Shown: positions 12,947 through 26,102 of the stretch, one piece after another
Layout of the letters: each line of letters opens with the position of its first letter
Position numbering within the stretch: position 1 is the first letter of the stretch
Source: Terfezia claveryi
Lineage: Eukaryota; Ascomycota; Pezizomycetes; Pezizales; Pezizaceae
Assembly (NCBI GenBank): GCA_015179025.1
Contig: WHUX01000010.1
Span: forward strand, 701,420-765,419
Length of the DNA: 64,000 nucleotides
Reading direction: 5' to 3'
Notes under the pieces: model-generated
Databases searched by the model: none
What the model saw: only the letters and a program-made list of their open reading frames with translations
Told to the model about the DNA's origin: nothing
Program-made: the position numbers and the translations under genes

Positions 12947-15900
12947 ATGACGAATCCGGAGATAAACGATCGGCCTAGAACGGTTGGTTGGCCTTGCAGC
13001 TCATGTGTGCTCGATTTGCATAAACAGGAAAATAAGGGAAAGGTGCTGATTGGAAGATGATGGCGGTGAAAAATAGATATTCCGGGATGATACGATTGCC
13101 CTAAAATCGAACCCGATGGTTATTGGTGTGGCTACGGTGAGTGTTGAACATATGTGAGAACTGGCAGAAGAAATGGGCTGACAGTAGGTTGTTTAGATGA
13201 CATGGCATGAGGTATGGTTTCTAGTGGTTGTGGGGAAGATACATTAGATGGGTGGGTATGTGGAATTGACATTCAGTGGTTAGCACGATGAGGGATCATT
13301 TGAGGATACAGACGAGGTTGAAGCTGGTGAAGGGGTTACTGATGAGGCAATGAATGCCTTCATGGTTAATGGTGGGCAGGTAGGTTTAATTGCTCGGCTT
13401 GGAGACTTGAAGCCGGAGATCTGATGTTATAACAGCCACCCCAACACCATCTAGTCTTTCAACCGGCCTCTGCAGAATATTCGCTACAACTCGTTCGGGA
13501 ATCAGATGTCGATTTGCTTGATCGAGCATTGGCTTTTGGTGATGTTGTGAAACGGAGCCCCACAGATGCAATATCAGGAACGATCATCAATGTCGGCCTT
13601 ACTGCAAACGTCGTTCATTGTTTCCATCAAACTGAGCTGCAGCAAACTGACGAGACGAGACAAGCAGTAGAAGGGAACAAGGAGGCAGACGCAATGACAC
13701 CAAACGAACAAATTGGGCCCGACACAGCTACTATACACGATGTACTAGACGAGGAGCTAGAATTGGCAGTCGAGTGGGACGAGGGTATATTTGTTATATG
13801 GAAGAACTGCTGGCTGGGGATGATTCAGCGGGTAGATTATAAAGTCACAATCAGGTTATCTAATGGATCAGTAGTAGTGCCAGAGGATTGCAGCTCATTG
13901 GAGGTACCAGTGGGAACTTCAAATGACGGACCACGTGCCGGGCAGAATACACCAACCCGTCCTCGGAGCGCTTCGAGCCGAAGTCGAAACCAAACAGCGT
14001 CCGCTTCCACAGCAATACCCCTCAGTGATTCTTCAAGCACGGCTCCACCTGTGAGAATAGGCACAGTACCTGCTCCAGCGGCGCTCACGGTTGGGCAGCA
14101 GATCATCACCAAGAAAGGAAATCTACGGAGAGGGCATTGGATATTTGGCTCATACAATCCAAGTATCGAGCCGATAGGAACTGTGGTTGATGTAGAGGTC
14201 GCGTTTATGGGAATAAATTGGTGTTACCAGAATATCGCGGTGAAGGAGTTTGTTGCTGTTCCTAGTCCACCGTCATGGTTGGAGCCTAGCGAGATAATTC
14301 ACCTCCGGAAATTCAAGACATCCACGAGGGGACTGCGGACACCATCGACAGGATCTGGGGTGGCTAATATAGCTGTCGGAGATAAGGTGCGATTTAAGAA
14401 CCTCGACGAGGCAGTTAAAAGGTACGATGGGACTGCACAAAATGGAAGGGTGTATAAAATACCAAGGAAGGAGAGTCTAGGGTATGATGTGAACACGTTC
14501 ATGGTGGAGCTTACCCAAACTTGGGTGGAGGTGCAATGGCAAGATTTGAGTGTGTCAAAACACCTGGCAAAGGATTTAACCCAGTATCCTAATGTTGATG
14601 AACACGAACTCTGGCCTGGTGAGGTAGTTATCGTGAAAAATGACGTGGGGAGGACCCAACAGCTGCCTCCCCCTTTCCACCACGAACGAACAACACACAA
14701 CAGCCGAATGTTTGCGAGATCAATTGGAAGATGGATCCTTGAAATTTCCTCCGGAAGTAGTCATTCCGAAGGCAGTGGGTGTAGTACAGAAAGCAGACGC
14801 AAAGGAGCGTGTTGCCAGAGTCCGATGGTTTAAGAATCCACAGATGGAGTTAGCGGGCACGTTTTTAGTTCCTGGGTCCCACACAGGTACTTTGAAGGAG
14901 GAAGTGGAAGAGGTAAGTTTTTATGAAGTTGTCGCCCACCAGGCTTTGGGTATACGGAGGAGCGATTTCGTGATCTTATTGCCTGAAAATAAATCATCGC
15001 CAGAGCCGGCTGAAGCTCCTGGATCCCCGGATCCCCAGGAGCCAGCGGGGTCAATGGTCCAGTCGATGGCTGGACAATTTGGCTTTTTCAGGAATATGAT
15101 GGCTTCGTCGCCTATTGCCACTTTGCAGTCAATTTCGAGCTTCATTACCAGTACCCTTGGGGCTACCCCTTCACTAGATGCTCCTCGAAGTGCAAATGTT
15201 TCAGAACATCTTGATTTTATGAGTGAACCGACGGATTGGTTTGGGGAAATTGTGGATTTGGGATTGGATGGGTTGGTGACGGTCAGGTTGGGGGCATTGG
15301 AGGAGCCAAGGGATGTGCGATTGCCAATAGAAAGGTTGACGGTGATATTCAGTGAATCGGCGGATATTAATGGGTGGGATTCTGATGACGAGGGAAGCAC
15401 GGATGATGATGATGATAGTCAGGAAGATGATGAGGAAGATGATGAGTATCAAATTCGGGATGATTTGATGGAGGAGGAAACCGTGGCATATGAGAGGATA
15501 AATGATGACGAAGGGGATGAGTTAACGGATTCAGAGGACGAGATGGATGTTGATGTGAGATCACTGCGAACACAAAGTGCAATGGGGCAGTATGACCACA
15601 TTATGTCTGATCCTATTGACAGCGAAGAAGAAGAATTACCTAGAGATTCCGTGAGCCTATCCACAGCTACGGCCAAAGAACCCACAACATCACATACCCC
15701 CCTACCACCTCGCCAAAATGTACCCGAACCAGAAGCATTCACAATCCCTGACGGTGCCGAGAAACCCCCAGGATTCGCCATTCTGGAAGATTCTATCCCT
15801 GCCGATCATGCATTCGCCAATACCCCGCCCACGCATATGGACTCCGCTTTCCTCAGGCGAGTAAATAAAGAACAGAACATCCTACAAACCTCGCTCCCAG

Positions 15901-16957
15901 AAGGAATTCTCGTGCGAGCATGGGAATCTCGTCTCGATCTACTACGGGTCCTCATCATTGGACCGAGGAATACCCCCTATGAACTGGCACCGTTCGTGTT
16001 TGATTTCCATCTTGGGGCGGATTTTCCTGCTGGCCCACCAAAGGGGCATTTCCATTCTTGGACAGGAGGGGTGGGAAGGGTGAACCCAAATTTGTATGAG
16101 GAGGGGAAAATTTGTTTGAGCTTGTTGGGGACATGGCATGCGCAGAGTTATAGTGAGGGGTGGACGGTGGGGAGCAGTGTCTTACAGTTATTGGTGAGTT
16201 TAATGGGGTTGGTGTTGGTGAGGGAGCCATATTATAGTAAGTTGTACCCTTTTGGTTCTACTGCCTTTGCTATTTATTATCCCCTCTTTTTATCCAATAT
16301 GAGGAGGGCATTGCAATTAAGCAGGGGAACATGGCGGCGGTATATGATGACTTCTGTTTCAAAATGCATGTATTACCCGAATGTTTTTGTATCCGGGACA
16401 AGACATTGTTCTGAGTACTGAGTGGGGATAATTACTCGACTGTCTGATACCATCCCTCCCTTGCCTGCCCAAGGCACAAACAAACCACCCAAATCCACCA
16501 GTACTTTTATACTAACCCTCTTCTTCCATTGCACTGCACAGACGAAGCCGGCTTCTCCATCTACCAAAACACCCCCGAAGCCCACCTCAACTCCCTTCTC
16601 TACTCCGAGAAAGCCTACATTCTCGCCCGCGGCTTCATAAAACGCGTCCTGACCCGGCCCGTATCTGGCTTCGAAGAAGAAATCCGCTTGTTGTACTTAC
16701 CGAGTTACGAGAAACGAGGTGGATTGGGTTTGTTAAGGAAGGTGGTAGCGGGAATGAAGAGTGTAGTGGGGAGGAGCGAGACTAGGATTGGTGATGGTCA
16801 GGAAATGGATGTCGGTGCGGAGGTGGGGACGGAGGGGGTGGGGAGGGTAAGTGCAGGGGCGCTGGTGCTGTTGAGGAGGCATTTGGGTGCGTTGGAGGAG
16901 ATATTAGCGGGGGATTTGGAGAGTGGAGAAGGGGTGGAGGTCAGTGTGAGCTGTTAA
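12947..16957 (+). CDS. UBE2O: UBE2O-like large E2 ubiquitin-conjugating enzyme (E2/E3 hybrid)
   Basis: Proposed exons: 12947-13006, 13077-13136, 13197-13211, 13284-13379, 13436-14618, 14704-16236, 16542-16957; about 1120 aa. UBE2O-type enzymes carry ubiquitin on a cysteine and pick substrates themselves. The N-terminal conserved regions contain DTIALKSNPMVIGVATMTWHE (split by splicing), LLDRALAFGDVVKRSPTDAISGT, VTIRLSNGSVVV and TKKGNLRRGHWIFGSYNP. The middle is acidic. The UBC fold is at about 860-1010, with GPRNTPYE, the FHLGADFPAGPP region and catalytic Cys 942 in GKICLSLLGTWH. The last exon continues the fold (NEAGFSIYQNTPEAH). The first exon and a 15-nt micro-exon are tentative. The 14619-14703 junction is uncertain: conserved reading continues to about 14640 in one frame and resumes in another. 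The intron 16237-16541 (305 nt) is long for this window. Confidence 0.87.
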
Positions 16958-18600
16958 GATTTGAGGCGAGGAAGGGAAAAGTAAATGTTACAGAGCTGCG
17001 TTTATCTGAGCAATAAGTATGTGGCGTTGCATATTTTCCTATATAGTGCTTAATGGGTGGCATTTTGTGTCGTTTTTTATTTGACTTTATCCTTGTTGTC
17101 TTATACTTACTTGTATGTGCTGTAGGTACGTCTGGTCTTGTGTAATTAGATTTTACGATTGGGCACTGGGGACTGATAAATTTATGGGGAAGCAATGTGA
17201 TATGTACATACATAACTACCTCTTGTGCTAAACATACGATCTTTCTTGACCAGCCCCTCTTATAGTAGATTTACGCCTGAGTGTCGACAAAAGAATAGTG
17301 ATTACCGATATGTTTAACAAGTGCCACAAAAGTAAATGATACTGATAATCTTCTATTCACTTTCTTCCGCTTAGGCCTTTCATTAGTTAGTTACCTATCT
17401 TCCCCGACTTTGTTCAAATTGCTCTCATATGACTCCATACCAGAGAGCCTGGCCAAAAAATTATGGCCTGGCGACTACCTAGTACTGGTTAGATATTTAA
17501 GCTAGTACCGGTGGCACCCCTGTCCTGAACGGAACGGCCCCACCCGCATCGGCCCCCTCCCTTGGCGTCCGCTTCGGCCTGGTGCGACAACGGTGGAGGT
17601 GGCCTTTTCTATTCATATCCATTCCCATCTCATTATCGTCGTCTAGTCTTCTGTTGTAATCAAGCAGGATCTTCCCACAGCTTGACTTTCACGATTGTGC
17701 TCTTATTCTGATTACTGCCAATCGGGCAATGTATTGTTGCAAAGGTATCTTTGCAATGTAATAACAAGCAATGGACGATGTACCGCCACCCCAGCTTACT
17801 CACGGCACCAGGTCTGCACAGTACCAGTATAAGGAGCACGTAATTATGAAATGTACATGTGTGATGACGACATGACCATGGTAGCTCTAGATTGAAAATA
17901 TCGGTGTGTTTAAGAGCCATTGCCCTTCTGGAATGTTTTCCGTTAACTTCAGGGCCGGCAGGTTAAAAGAGAACTTTAGCTAGTATGAGGGGAGGTATTG
18001 TGCTTGGTGGCACAAAACAAGGTATGTACGTACTATCTAGGGCGATGTTAGTTAGAACTTGGTGATTGAAACGATCACCCCGAACACCTACTAGCAGATG
18101 ATAACGATCCGCTCGATGGACATTAGGAATATAAATCGATAGAAACGGTCTTTGGTGGGATATCATTGACACAGGAGTATTTTCTCCTGAAATCTCTACT
18201 GAGACTAACACCAAATTGGTAGTTGTTAAACATGACATACTACCGGTAGCCACCGTTCTAGGAAATACTCTTTCTCGGCCTACTAATTGCCGACAAGCTC
18301 AACAGACTCTACGGGCAGTATCAGTTCAATCGAGACCTCTTACCTCAATTAGATGATCCAACAGCTGCACCATATAGCCTCATAATCTCACACCAGTATC
18401 TACAGCAAGATGCAACTATACATGAACAACCTAGTCGACCTTGGGCGTATGCAAGAACCGTAGCACCTATATCCTCAATACTGAAGCAGGACTATGCCAA
18501 ATCTGGACCTCTACTCAAAGACTAGAATATGCTGATAGGAAGCAAGAAGAGCAATCACGTGGCAAAATTCATCTTGCCAGTTACCCTGAACTCGTGAACG
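16958..18600. other. Intergenic, no gene seen
   Basis: AT-rich and without long plausible frames. 17455-17480 carries an imperfect CTGGCC...GGCCTGG inverted repeat. Confidence 0.5.
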
Positions 18601-18830
18601 AAAATTTTCTTTTTTTTAAAAAAAACAAAAGGAAAAGTACTCTTGTGCACCTCACTTCAGGGGAAGTATGGTGAGTCACCAGGAAGTATGGTGAGTCACC
18701 AGGAAGCTCGGGTGGATTGGAGAGCTTTCAGTCGGTGCGAATCCAGGTGTAGGCCGCGAGGGCATGGCGATTCCAATCTGCCCTGCGTAAGCCGTATCAC
18801 GATGCCGAATGTTACCTGCCACGGTAGGGT
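18600..18830. repeat. Dispersed repeat fragment with a 20-bp tandem duplication
   Basis: Starts with a T run followed by an A run. It then carries GGAAGTATGGTGAGTCACCA twice in perfect tandem (about 18661-18700), followed by GGAAGCTCGGGTGGATT. The same arrangement, with substitutions, recurs at 36930-37060 (T/A runs, GAGCCACCTGGAAACTCGGGTGGATTT), so this is a diverged dispersed element. The minus-strand translation keeps an NPPE(L/F)PG motif in both copies, hinting at a decayed coding segment. Confidence 0.5.
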
Positions 18831-20359
18831 TTTATGATCGCTACTCGCGCCTATTCTATGTATTTAAGATTTTTTTATTTATATTTTAGAGAGCCAATAT
18901 ATTCCACATATAGCCTACCGTAGAGACTCGAGTTATTCAGTAGCGCTATCACGTACATATGCAATGTGAACGACATATGCGGGTTTCAGGATCTCACGAG
19001 ACATGCCCGTGCTCACTGTTATGTGAACGTCTGAGGTTAAAATGTACCATAATTATCCATAATACTATCAAGGAAACATCTACAGTGCTGTCCGTGAATA
19101 TAGCTGCAAATGCCCAGGTGGTTTCTGGAGGCAGACTTCCTCCACCGGTCCAAAACTACAACTCGGTATGGGCATAAACCAAAGCCATTAACTCAGAGAG
19201 TGTTCCAGCACCGTCTTGGTCCAGTAAAGTGAGATTATAATCCACCACCTGATCTTCTGTGACTTCACTGAAAATTATGTTATATGACTTCTAGATTCAA
19301 TAGTTTTTACTGTACCTATTGAATAGATCTTGGCGCTCAAATTATATCTTTCACGTCAGCCATGGCTTATGATCTACGTGTCCCATTGCATATGTATGTG
19401 ATAGGCTACTGAATAACTCGAGTCTCTACGGTACAGCCATGGTAGATCCTGCACGGGGCTGCCCCATCACTATTGTATCTCAAATATTTGCTATAGGCCC
19501 GTATTGGTGCCTCACCTCTATGCTGCTTCACCTCCACCTGACCCCGGACATAGCGAGGGGTTAGTGTAATATGCCAGCTGGGAAATTGTGTGGAACCCAT
19601 GAACTATCTTGCTGCATTCAGGCTGTACAACAGAATCTTCCTGTCTTATTGACTGATTTGCAACAGTATGAGATGACGTTAATGCCTTTGCATGCCAACG
19701 TTGGCCCACTGCTAAGTGCACACAGGTACATGGGGCTGGATTAAAAATAGTTGGGACATTGAAGTACTGACGCACTTAAAAGTGAAAATTGCTTTAAACG
19801 GAAGTATGGTCGGGTCGGGCTTGGCTTTCGGTTACATTTTCCTATATAAGGTTCTCGTTTTTGTCTTCTTCTCATAATACATCATCGAGCTTCATAGGAA
19901 TTCATACTATTAATTAAAATTCCTCACCGGGAGAGTGAGTTGATCTTTATTCTGAGTGTGATTGTCGTTATCTTCTTCAGTACTCACTTGGAAATAATAT
20001 AATGTCTAACAAAAGAGATTGGGTTCATGCTGTGCTTTTTTCTTTTCTCTTTTAAAGTCTATACCCACGATCGACCGAAGGTCATGACGGTCTCCGCTTT
20101 AAAGGTTCAACCTATGCTTTCAGTATCAGAAGCGGGTCCAGCCTTTCGAGCCAAAGAAATGACAAACGAAACCCGCACAAAATAACTACACCAAATAACC
20201 ACGCCTGCAACTTCCGCCGCCAACTCCCGTCCCCTTATCTAAGGTTGAGATTGGAAAAGAAAGTCTCAACCAGATCCTCAAAGACTTCCTTATCCCTGTC
20301 CTTTCTCTTCCGCAGCCACCTTTCTCTATCATCTGCATCTCCACCTTCTTCCTATCCAT
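18831..20359. other. Intergenic, repeat-like, no gene recognised
   Basis: Mixed AT-rich sequence with short unsupported frames. Probably decayed mobile DNA given its neighbours, but no domain can be read. Confidence 0.4.
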
Positions 20360-20509
20360 TCAGGACAAACCAATGTGCTTGCCTGTTTCTGGGTCTGCCT
20401 CACAAAACCTGCAAACTGGGTTCACTGTAGGGTCTAGGATATTTCTCCACACCTGCAGTTTTCCCTTCCCGGTTCTGCAATGAGTGTAATTGACCCGTGC
20501 TTTCCTGTG
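20360..20509 (-). pseudogene. LINE (non-LTR retrotransposon) C-terminal fragment
   Basis: The minus-strand translation reads HCRTGKGKLQVWRN then CRFCEADPETGKHIGL. This is the zinc-knuckle-like tail that follows the RNase H region in fungal non-LTR elements of the Tad1-like kind. Only about 50 residues remain and the preceding RT domain is absent. A fragment of the RNase H region of a similar element is at 41388-41627. Confidence 0.55.
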
Positions 20510-20860
20510 ATACGCACGCCCCAGAGAAATGGAATATAGAAGAGATAATGGCAACCAAAGACTGCAGAGGATACGACATGGTCATGAAACGTATTGCGGA
20601 ACAAGCCAAGGTGGTAACAAATCATGACGATAAGTTGAGATGGAGGGCACCGAAAGAAGGGGACCTGGTGATGGTCCGAAGACACGAAATTGATAAACAA
20701 AAAGGAAGGAAACTAGAATGTCCGAGAGTGTGGTGAAAATACTGAGTCACAGGAACAGCGCGATAGTTGGAGAATTACACGGAGGGAAAACAGAGAAAAA
20801 ATATCATGTAGATGACCTAAAAGTATATGTGTCAAGGCGAAATCACACGTAAATGACAGA
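20497..20860 (+). pseudogene. Ty3/gypsy-type integrase C-terminal relic
   Basis: The translation contains KLRWRAPKEGDLVMVRRHEIDK, a stop at 20734-20736, and then in another frame SAIVGELHGG and KKYHVDDLKVYV. That is the order of the C-terminal module that follows the integrase core in Ty3/gypsy elements (DLV.VRR, then VGELHG, then YHVDDLK). The change of frame and lack of upstream RT and integrase core make it a relic. It overlaps the LINE fragment on the other strand, so one element probably inserted next to or into the other. Confidence 0.6.
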
Positions 20861-23800
20861 GGGCCCTACAGGAGTGGCATATGAAGACGGATTAAGGGAA
20901 GGAGGAAAAGAGATACTGGAAGGAAGGTCACTAAAATGGTAGAAGTCCCGAGTCGGGTTGTCTTTAAGAACGGCGAGTGGTGGGGAGGGTTAGAAGAGGG
21001 AAGTTAGAAATGGACGACGAGGGGTAGATGGTTGGGCGGGAGGAGGAGATAAGGAGAAGGAGATAGGAAAAGGGAAGGAGCCGATAGATGCAAGGATGGG
21101 GATGGATGGAACGATAGGAAGGACGCAGGAGCATAGGAGACGGAGGAGCAAGTTACATAGCAGATCAGAGGAGGATGACAATATGGAGATAGAAGGAAAT
21201 CGGGAGGTTAGAATAGGGGAGTCGGAGTATCGGAGAGAGAGATAAGAGAAATGGAGGGGCGCGAATGGGGTTGGTATCAATCGGAAGGGGAAATTAGCTA
21301 GCGAGGAAGACTTGGTCGAAGGGAGGCTGGAGGGCAAGGAACTATGAGAGACGGAATCCCGTAGCCTCGTACCCAGGTTAATATTTTTGTAGTGTTCGTG
21401 ACTCGCAACTACCCCCATAGACAACAGACTGGTTTGTACGAGGCTAGGAATCCCGCGGGACGCGTTGTTCAGGGAGAGAGAGTGATTGTGGAGGTGAGAT
21501 CGAGCCTGAAGGGGGAATAAGGGACTTAGTTTCCTAAACGGGAAGGCGTAGACTAGAGGACAAGGCAGGGTATATGAGTGGGAATGAACTTTGACTTGGA
21601 GAAAAGACACCTCTCACTCTACGGACTTCCAGTCGTATCAACTACCTATGCTGCGGACTGTGTTTATAAATAACTGAAAAGGCATCGACTCCGTCCCAAT
21701 TCTCGTCTTCCTCTTCCCAGATCCATATAGGTTTATCTAAATCCTCCCAAGCTCGGACTGAATAGCTTAGCGTTACATAGACCATAGACGGTTGTGCTGG
21801 GGAGAACTTTAAAAGGCTGTTAAATAAAAGGGGTCCAATTTTACGGCCACCTCTGATCCTCTGGATCTTTGTTCCGGCAACTTCTTACAGAGATGGGTAG
21901 AGCGGAAGGTAGCCTTAGTCAGAACACCGGCCGAACGATTTTTCTATAATATACAGTAATATATTGGGTTGCCATATAGATAGCACGAAAGGGGGATAGT
22001 TTCATGGCTTCGACAAAGTGCTGCTAGGTACTTATATTTGATTTCATGCCAAGTGTCTAGGGGGTAGATATTTCTCTCCGGAGAACTGATTCACTCTGCT
22101 AATCGTAAAAGCACTACCCCCACTCCTGCTATAACAACCTTGTGATGAGTCTCGCAAGATTGGGTAATCTTCCGACCCTAGGACCCGCATGAGTAGGACA
22201 TACCTAGAAACCATAATTCTCTCCATCTGCCATCGATATTCTACATATAACATTATTCCCAATCCAAAGTTGAGATAGCTCTTACATAGCTCTTACTATC
22301 ACATAAAAACCATCATAGCAAAAGACCAAACCTCTAGCAGGCTGTCCCCAGGTTGATTTCGAGGCTAGTAATATTTGCCGTATAGGTTGGCTGCTTTATC
22401 TCTAGTCTCTAGCTCTGTATAAAGAATAGCTCTATGTAAGCTTGCAAGTGAGACCTAGATGCCGATACCATGCGTATTTGGTAATCATGACAGCTGGCGG
22501 AAAAGAAACTCCTCTATTGACCTCTCCCTGAAATACGGTGAGAGATTAGCTGGTACCCTCTACTATCAAAAGTCTCAGGAACTCCTGACTGCGGTGTTGG
22601 CAGGCCTGAGTCAGATTTGAGTGCATGTCCCACTACCCAAGGCCGGGGGCAGTGGAAAGCGGAAGTTCAGGGTAACGTGACCATCAAACGCTATCAGAGA
22701 GCCAAAATTCAGCACTTCAAGAGCTAATGTATTTAGAGTAGATGAAAATGAACTGATTGGGGTAATTCACTTACGGGTCATCCATGTCCTGTCTACTGGG
22801 TCGAGAAGCAACTGCCAGGAGACTCGAGTGCAGGTTGATAAGAGACTAGGTAAGCACGAGAACAGCTCCAGTACTGATGTGCTTGCTGCGGACCTTTCCC
22901 TATTTCTTCATAAGCCTGCCTCGGTACGTACATAAGGGAAATACAGATTTGCACACTTCTTCGCGAAAGGTTGAGGAAGTACTTGCCAGGTTTGGGCGTT
23001 CTCTTAATAAATAAGGTGGGTCCTAGAGCAGTTCTCAATCCGATAGCCTGACAGGGAGAGAATTGCTCAGAAAAGCTGCGGAGCGAACTCCTTTTTTATT
23101 TTTTTTTCTTGGGAAGTAGAGGAGTTTCATCTAGGATAGGAGAGAGTGGTTAGATTTTATCCGAATTGTTGTACAGTATCCCGGCGAAAGTGTCCATGCA
23201 TCCCGGAGAGATATATGCATGCCAATGAGCTAAAAATATGTAATAAGGAGCCCCCTTTATACCATGCATAGTACTTGTATTCCGGGTCCAAATTTCCTAA
23301 GCAGTTGGAGGTACAATCTTCATAATGTGAAGCCCTCACCCACAATTTGGAAACTTCATCTTAAACAGTTTACACATTATACACATCATTCACACTTGCA
23401 GGCCTGGTGGGGCATCAGAAAGGAGTTTAAAAATTATCGCTGCAAGGATACTTTGGATGAAGTACTGTATATATTAACCAGTTGTCATTCCTTCTCATCA
23501 TTTGCATCGTATCCTATTAGAGAGGCCTCGCTATTTCAGGGTGAATGAGAGATGTACTCTACATCATGCCTACTATAGTTAACAAGCTATTTGTAGTTCA
23601 CTGTAGCTAGGGAAATAAGTGTTACTCTTGCAATTGTTTGAGGGTGGAGCTGTTATTATCAAGTATCGAAGAAGCGTTGCCTCCAGACGTGAGGTTTAAT
23701 CTAAGTTCAGGGTAACTTGAGATGTAATTCCATACCATTGCATGTAGGAATCTCGCAAAACATGGAGGCCTATATATATCTTAGCAGCTTACCATTCACG

Positions 23801-24782
23801 AATGAAGCTCGGTGGTAGAAGGTTGTGAACATCTTAGTTTTTCTAGTGCCAAAAATTGGGGATTCCCAATGCGATGGGACATTCGATTATCAATTGCTCT
23901 ACACATGGGAGCATTAATGCAAAGTAGATCAAGAACATATAGAGTAAACCAAGGTGTTATACGTTGGCAATGCTAGATCATTCCAATTCTTCTTGGTGAT
24001 TGCAATTAATGGGCAACGAGTATGAACCCCCCCGTCGGTATTTGTGAACCCCAGGAATGCTTCAGGTTTGCAGGGGCTACAACCCCTTGCTGGCTGCAAC
24101 CTTCGCCAGGTCCATTCACAATCCTTCATGGCAGTGATCAACCCCGGGTATTTGACTTGTACATGAAACTCGCACCTCTCCGGCTTATGGTTACAATCCT
24201 GCCTGTTCCAGCTTTTCGAGAACCTGTCTCATGTGATTTTATGCTCAGGTAGCGTAGCTGAGTAAATGATCAAAGTGATCGAGCGGGTACGGAATGTCGT
24301 CTTCCACTCTTCCAATTCTTAACTAGGTAATTGCACCCCGGAGGCCGAGATTAGTGAACCAATTTGCGTGAGAGAGACGTGCCAGTGTTTCCTGGATGAG
24401 AGACAAGGCATCACGGTTTTTCATGGTAACATTCGTTTAGTCGACGGTAGCCGACAAAAATGGAGTCATCCATTGGACTTTTTCACAGAGAGCACCGGAC
24501 CCTTTTACCAGAAAAAAAAATATGGCCTGTGGGTACTTGCTATTTTAAATCCTGAAAGCACTTGCATGCAAACATGTCATGTCATGCCCCGTCTAAACAA
24601 CTGACAAGATGAAATGTTTGTGAAAACCAAAGAAAATAGTAAGACATACACCGCAAATCCAAGCCAGTCCTATCCCATCACCCTATCATGCACGCTCTTT
24701 CCCAAGACCTTACAACCTAACAAATTATTCCTTCCACATCCAAGCAATTAACCAAGTCTACTACTCTAAACACCTCATTCAT
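20861..24782. other. Gene-free belt of decayed repeats
   Basis: Includes a purine-rich block (20990-21610). A minus-strand segment at 21660-21765 translates as WEDLD(K)PIWIWEEEDENWD, related to WEDLDHPTWIQ at 37330-37430. 22800-22880 resembles other repeat sequence in the window. No cellular gene is recognisable. Confidence 0.45.
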
Positions 24783-26102
24783 TTAAAAATCGATTGGCTC
24801 TCTCCTTCCTCTTCCCCTTCCTCGTCCACCCCGTCCACCCCTTCCACCTCGGCCACCCCTTCCACCATCACCTCCCTCCTTCGCACCCTCCTCTACCTCT
24901 CCCCTGTCTTCACCAGTAGTAGGGAATGTCACTCCAGCCAATCTGTTACCCAAATCAATCTGTGTGCGTATTGTATTCGCCAAGTACGAAACCAACAAGA
25001 CATCTTGGATATGGGTATTGAACATCCTTTCAACCTCCTCCGCAGACACCTTCGGCGCTAAGCTGAGAGTGTTAAGGAGGAACTTTCCAATAGCGGTAGT
25101 AGCGGGGCTCTTAGCAGCAACGACTGCTGGTGCAGTAGTAGCTGGGTCATCCTCCGCTTCGTTAAGAGCTCCAATGATTCCATTAACATACACAAATACA
25201 CGGTCAAGCATATCCAGGACGTCAGAACATGCCTTTTCAAGCGCATGTACGTCATTCATGGCTATTGCCGTGCGGGAGGGGTCGTTCTTTGCTGAGGCGA
25301 TAGTCTCTAATCCGGATTTCTCGGCATCAGAGTATCGGATTTCGTAGGGAACGGGGAGGAAGAGGCAAGAGTCGGCAGCACGGTCGGGAGTGAGTCCAAC
25401 GGGTGAAGAAATGTACGTTCGGACCTCAATGTCTTGACCGGGTTGGGTTGAGAGAGTGAGGTGCACCGCAGGGTGGGGGAAAGTCCCAGTCTCGGCGGAG
25501 GCGTAAAAATTTTGGATGAGGGCAGAGAAGGTGTTGAGGACAGGGGAGGTGGCGTACCATCCAACGAGAACTTCACGGGGGTTAGCTTTGAGGTGGAGGG
25601 AGAGCATAGTTTTGTGGTAATCCATATCAACTTCGACCTTGAGGAGAGTTAGCCGATTTGACATACGGGGTTTGGCCGCAAGGCAATAGGACAAACCTGT
25701 TCCTGAGACTCATTGTGTCCAACAGCAAAGCAGTTTCTAATCTCAACCTCCGTGCCATCCTCACTTCGAACACCCAGCAGTGTCCCAATTACTCGTTCCT
25801 GATCAGTATTTCGTCGTAGGCTGTGGTCAAGAATGGAGAATAGTGCCTAACCACAAACTTGGGTTAGCTATATCGGTGAAGACGACAAAAACAAACTCTG
25901 GTGTTTGTTTCTCTGTGAAGGGGTACTAGAGGAGGCAATTCTGTCCAATTGGGAGGGATATACGGAGCGCAGAGGCATAGCATACTTGAGGGTGTACAAT
26001 GACATTCAACGGAGCTGTTGTAATCGCCCCCTGGTATGCGCTCGACACTGGTGCCACTGGCAGCGGCCTGGCGAGGTGAATGAAAGAGTCTTTGTCTGCC
26101 AT
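24783..26102 (-). CDS. eif3f: Eukaryotic translation initiation factor 3 subunit F (eIF3f)
   Basis: Minus-strand exons 26102-25986, 25846-25697 and 25637-24783, all in phase 0, give 373 aa. eIF3f is one of the two MPN-domain subunits of eIF3, acting on the 40S subunit during initiation. The MPN domain (about residues 28-165) shows [54 protein letters not shown] and VGWYATSP. The metal-binding JAMM residues are not intact, as expected for this non-catalytic subunit. The second half is the helical eIF3f C-terminal region ([27 protein letters not shown]). The protein ends in a [11 protein letters not shown] tail of about 30 residues before REPIDF, a possible RNA-contacting or methylated RGG segment. 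ATG 26102 (MADKDSF) is preferred over an upstream in-frame ATG. It is transcribed divergently from UTP25. Confidence 0.93.

Noticed and set aside
20990..21610. 206-codon minus-strand frame rich in Ser, Leu and Pro
   Set aside because: Product of a purine-rich repeat block lying within decayed mobile DNA; no domain.
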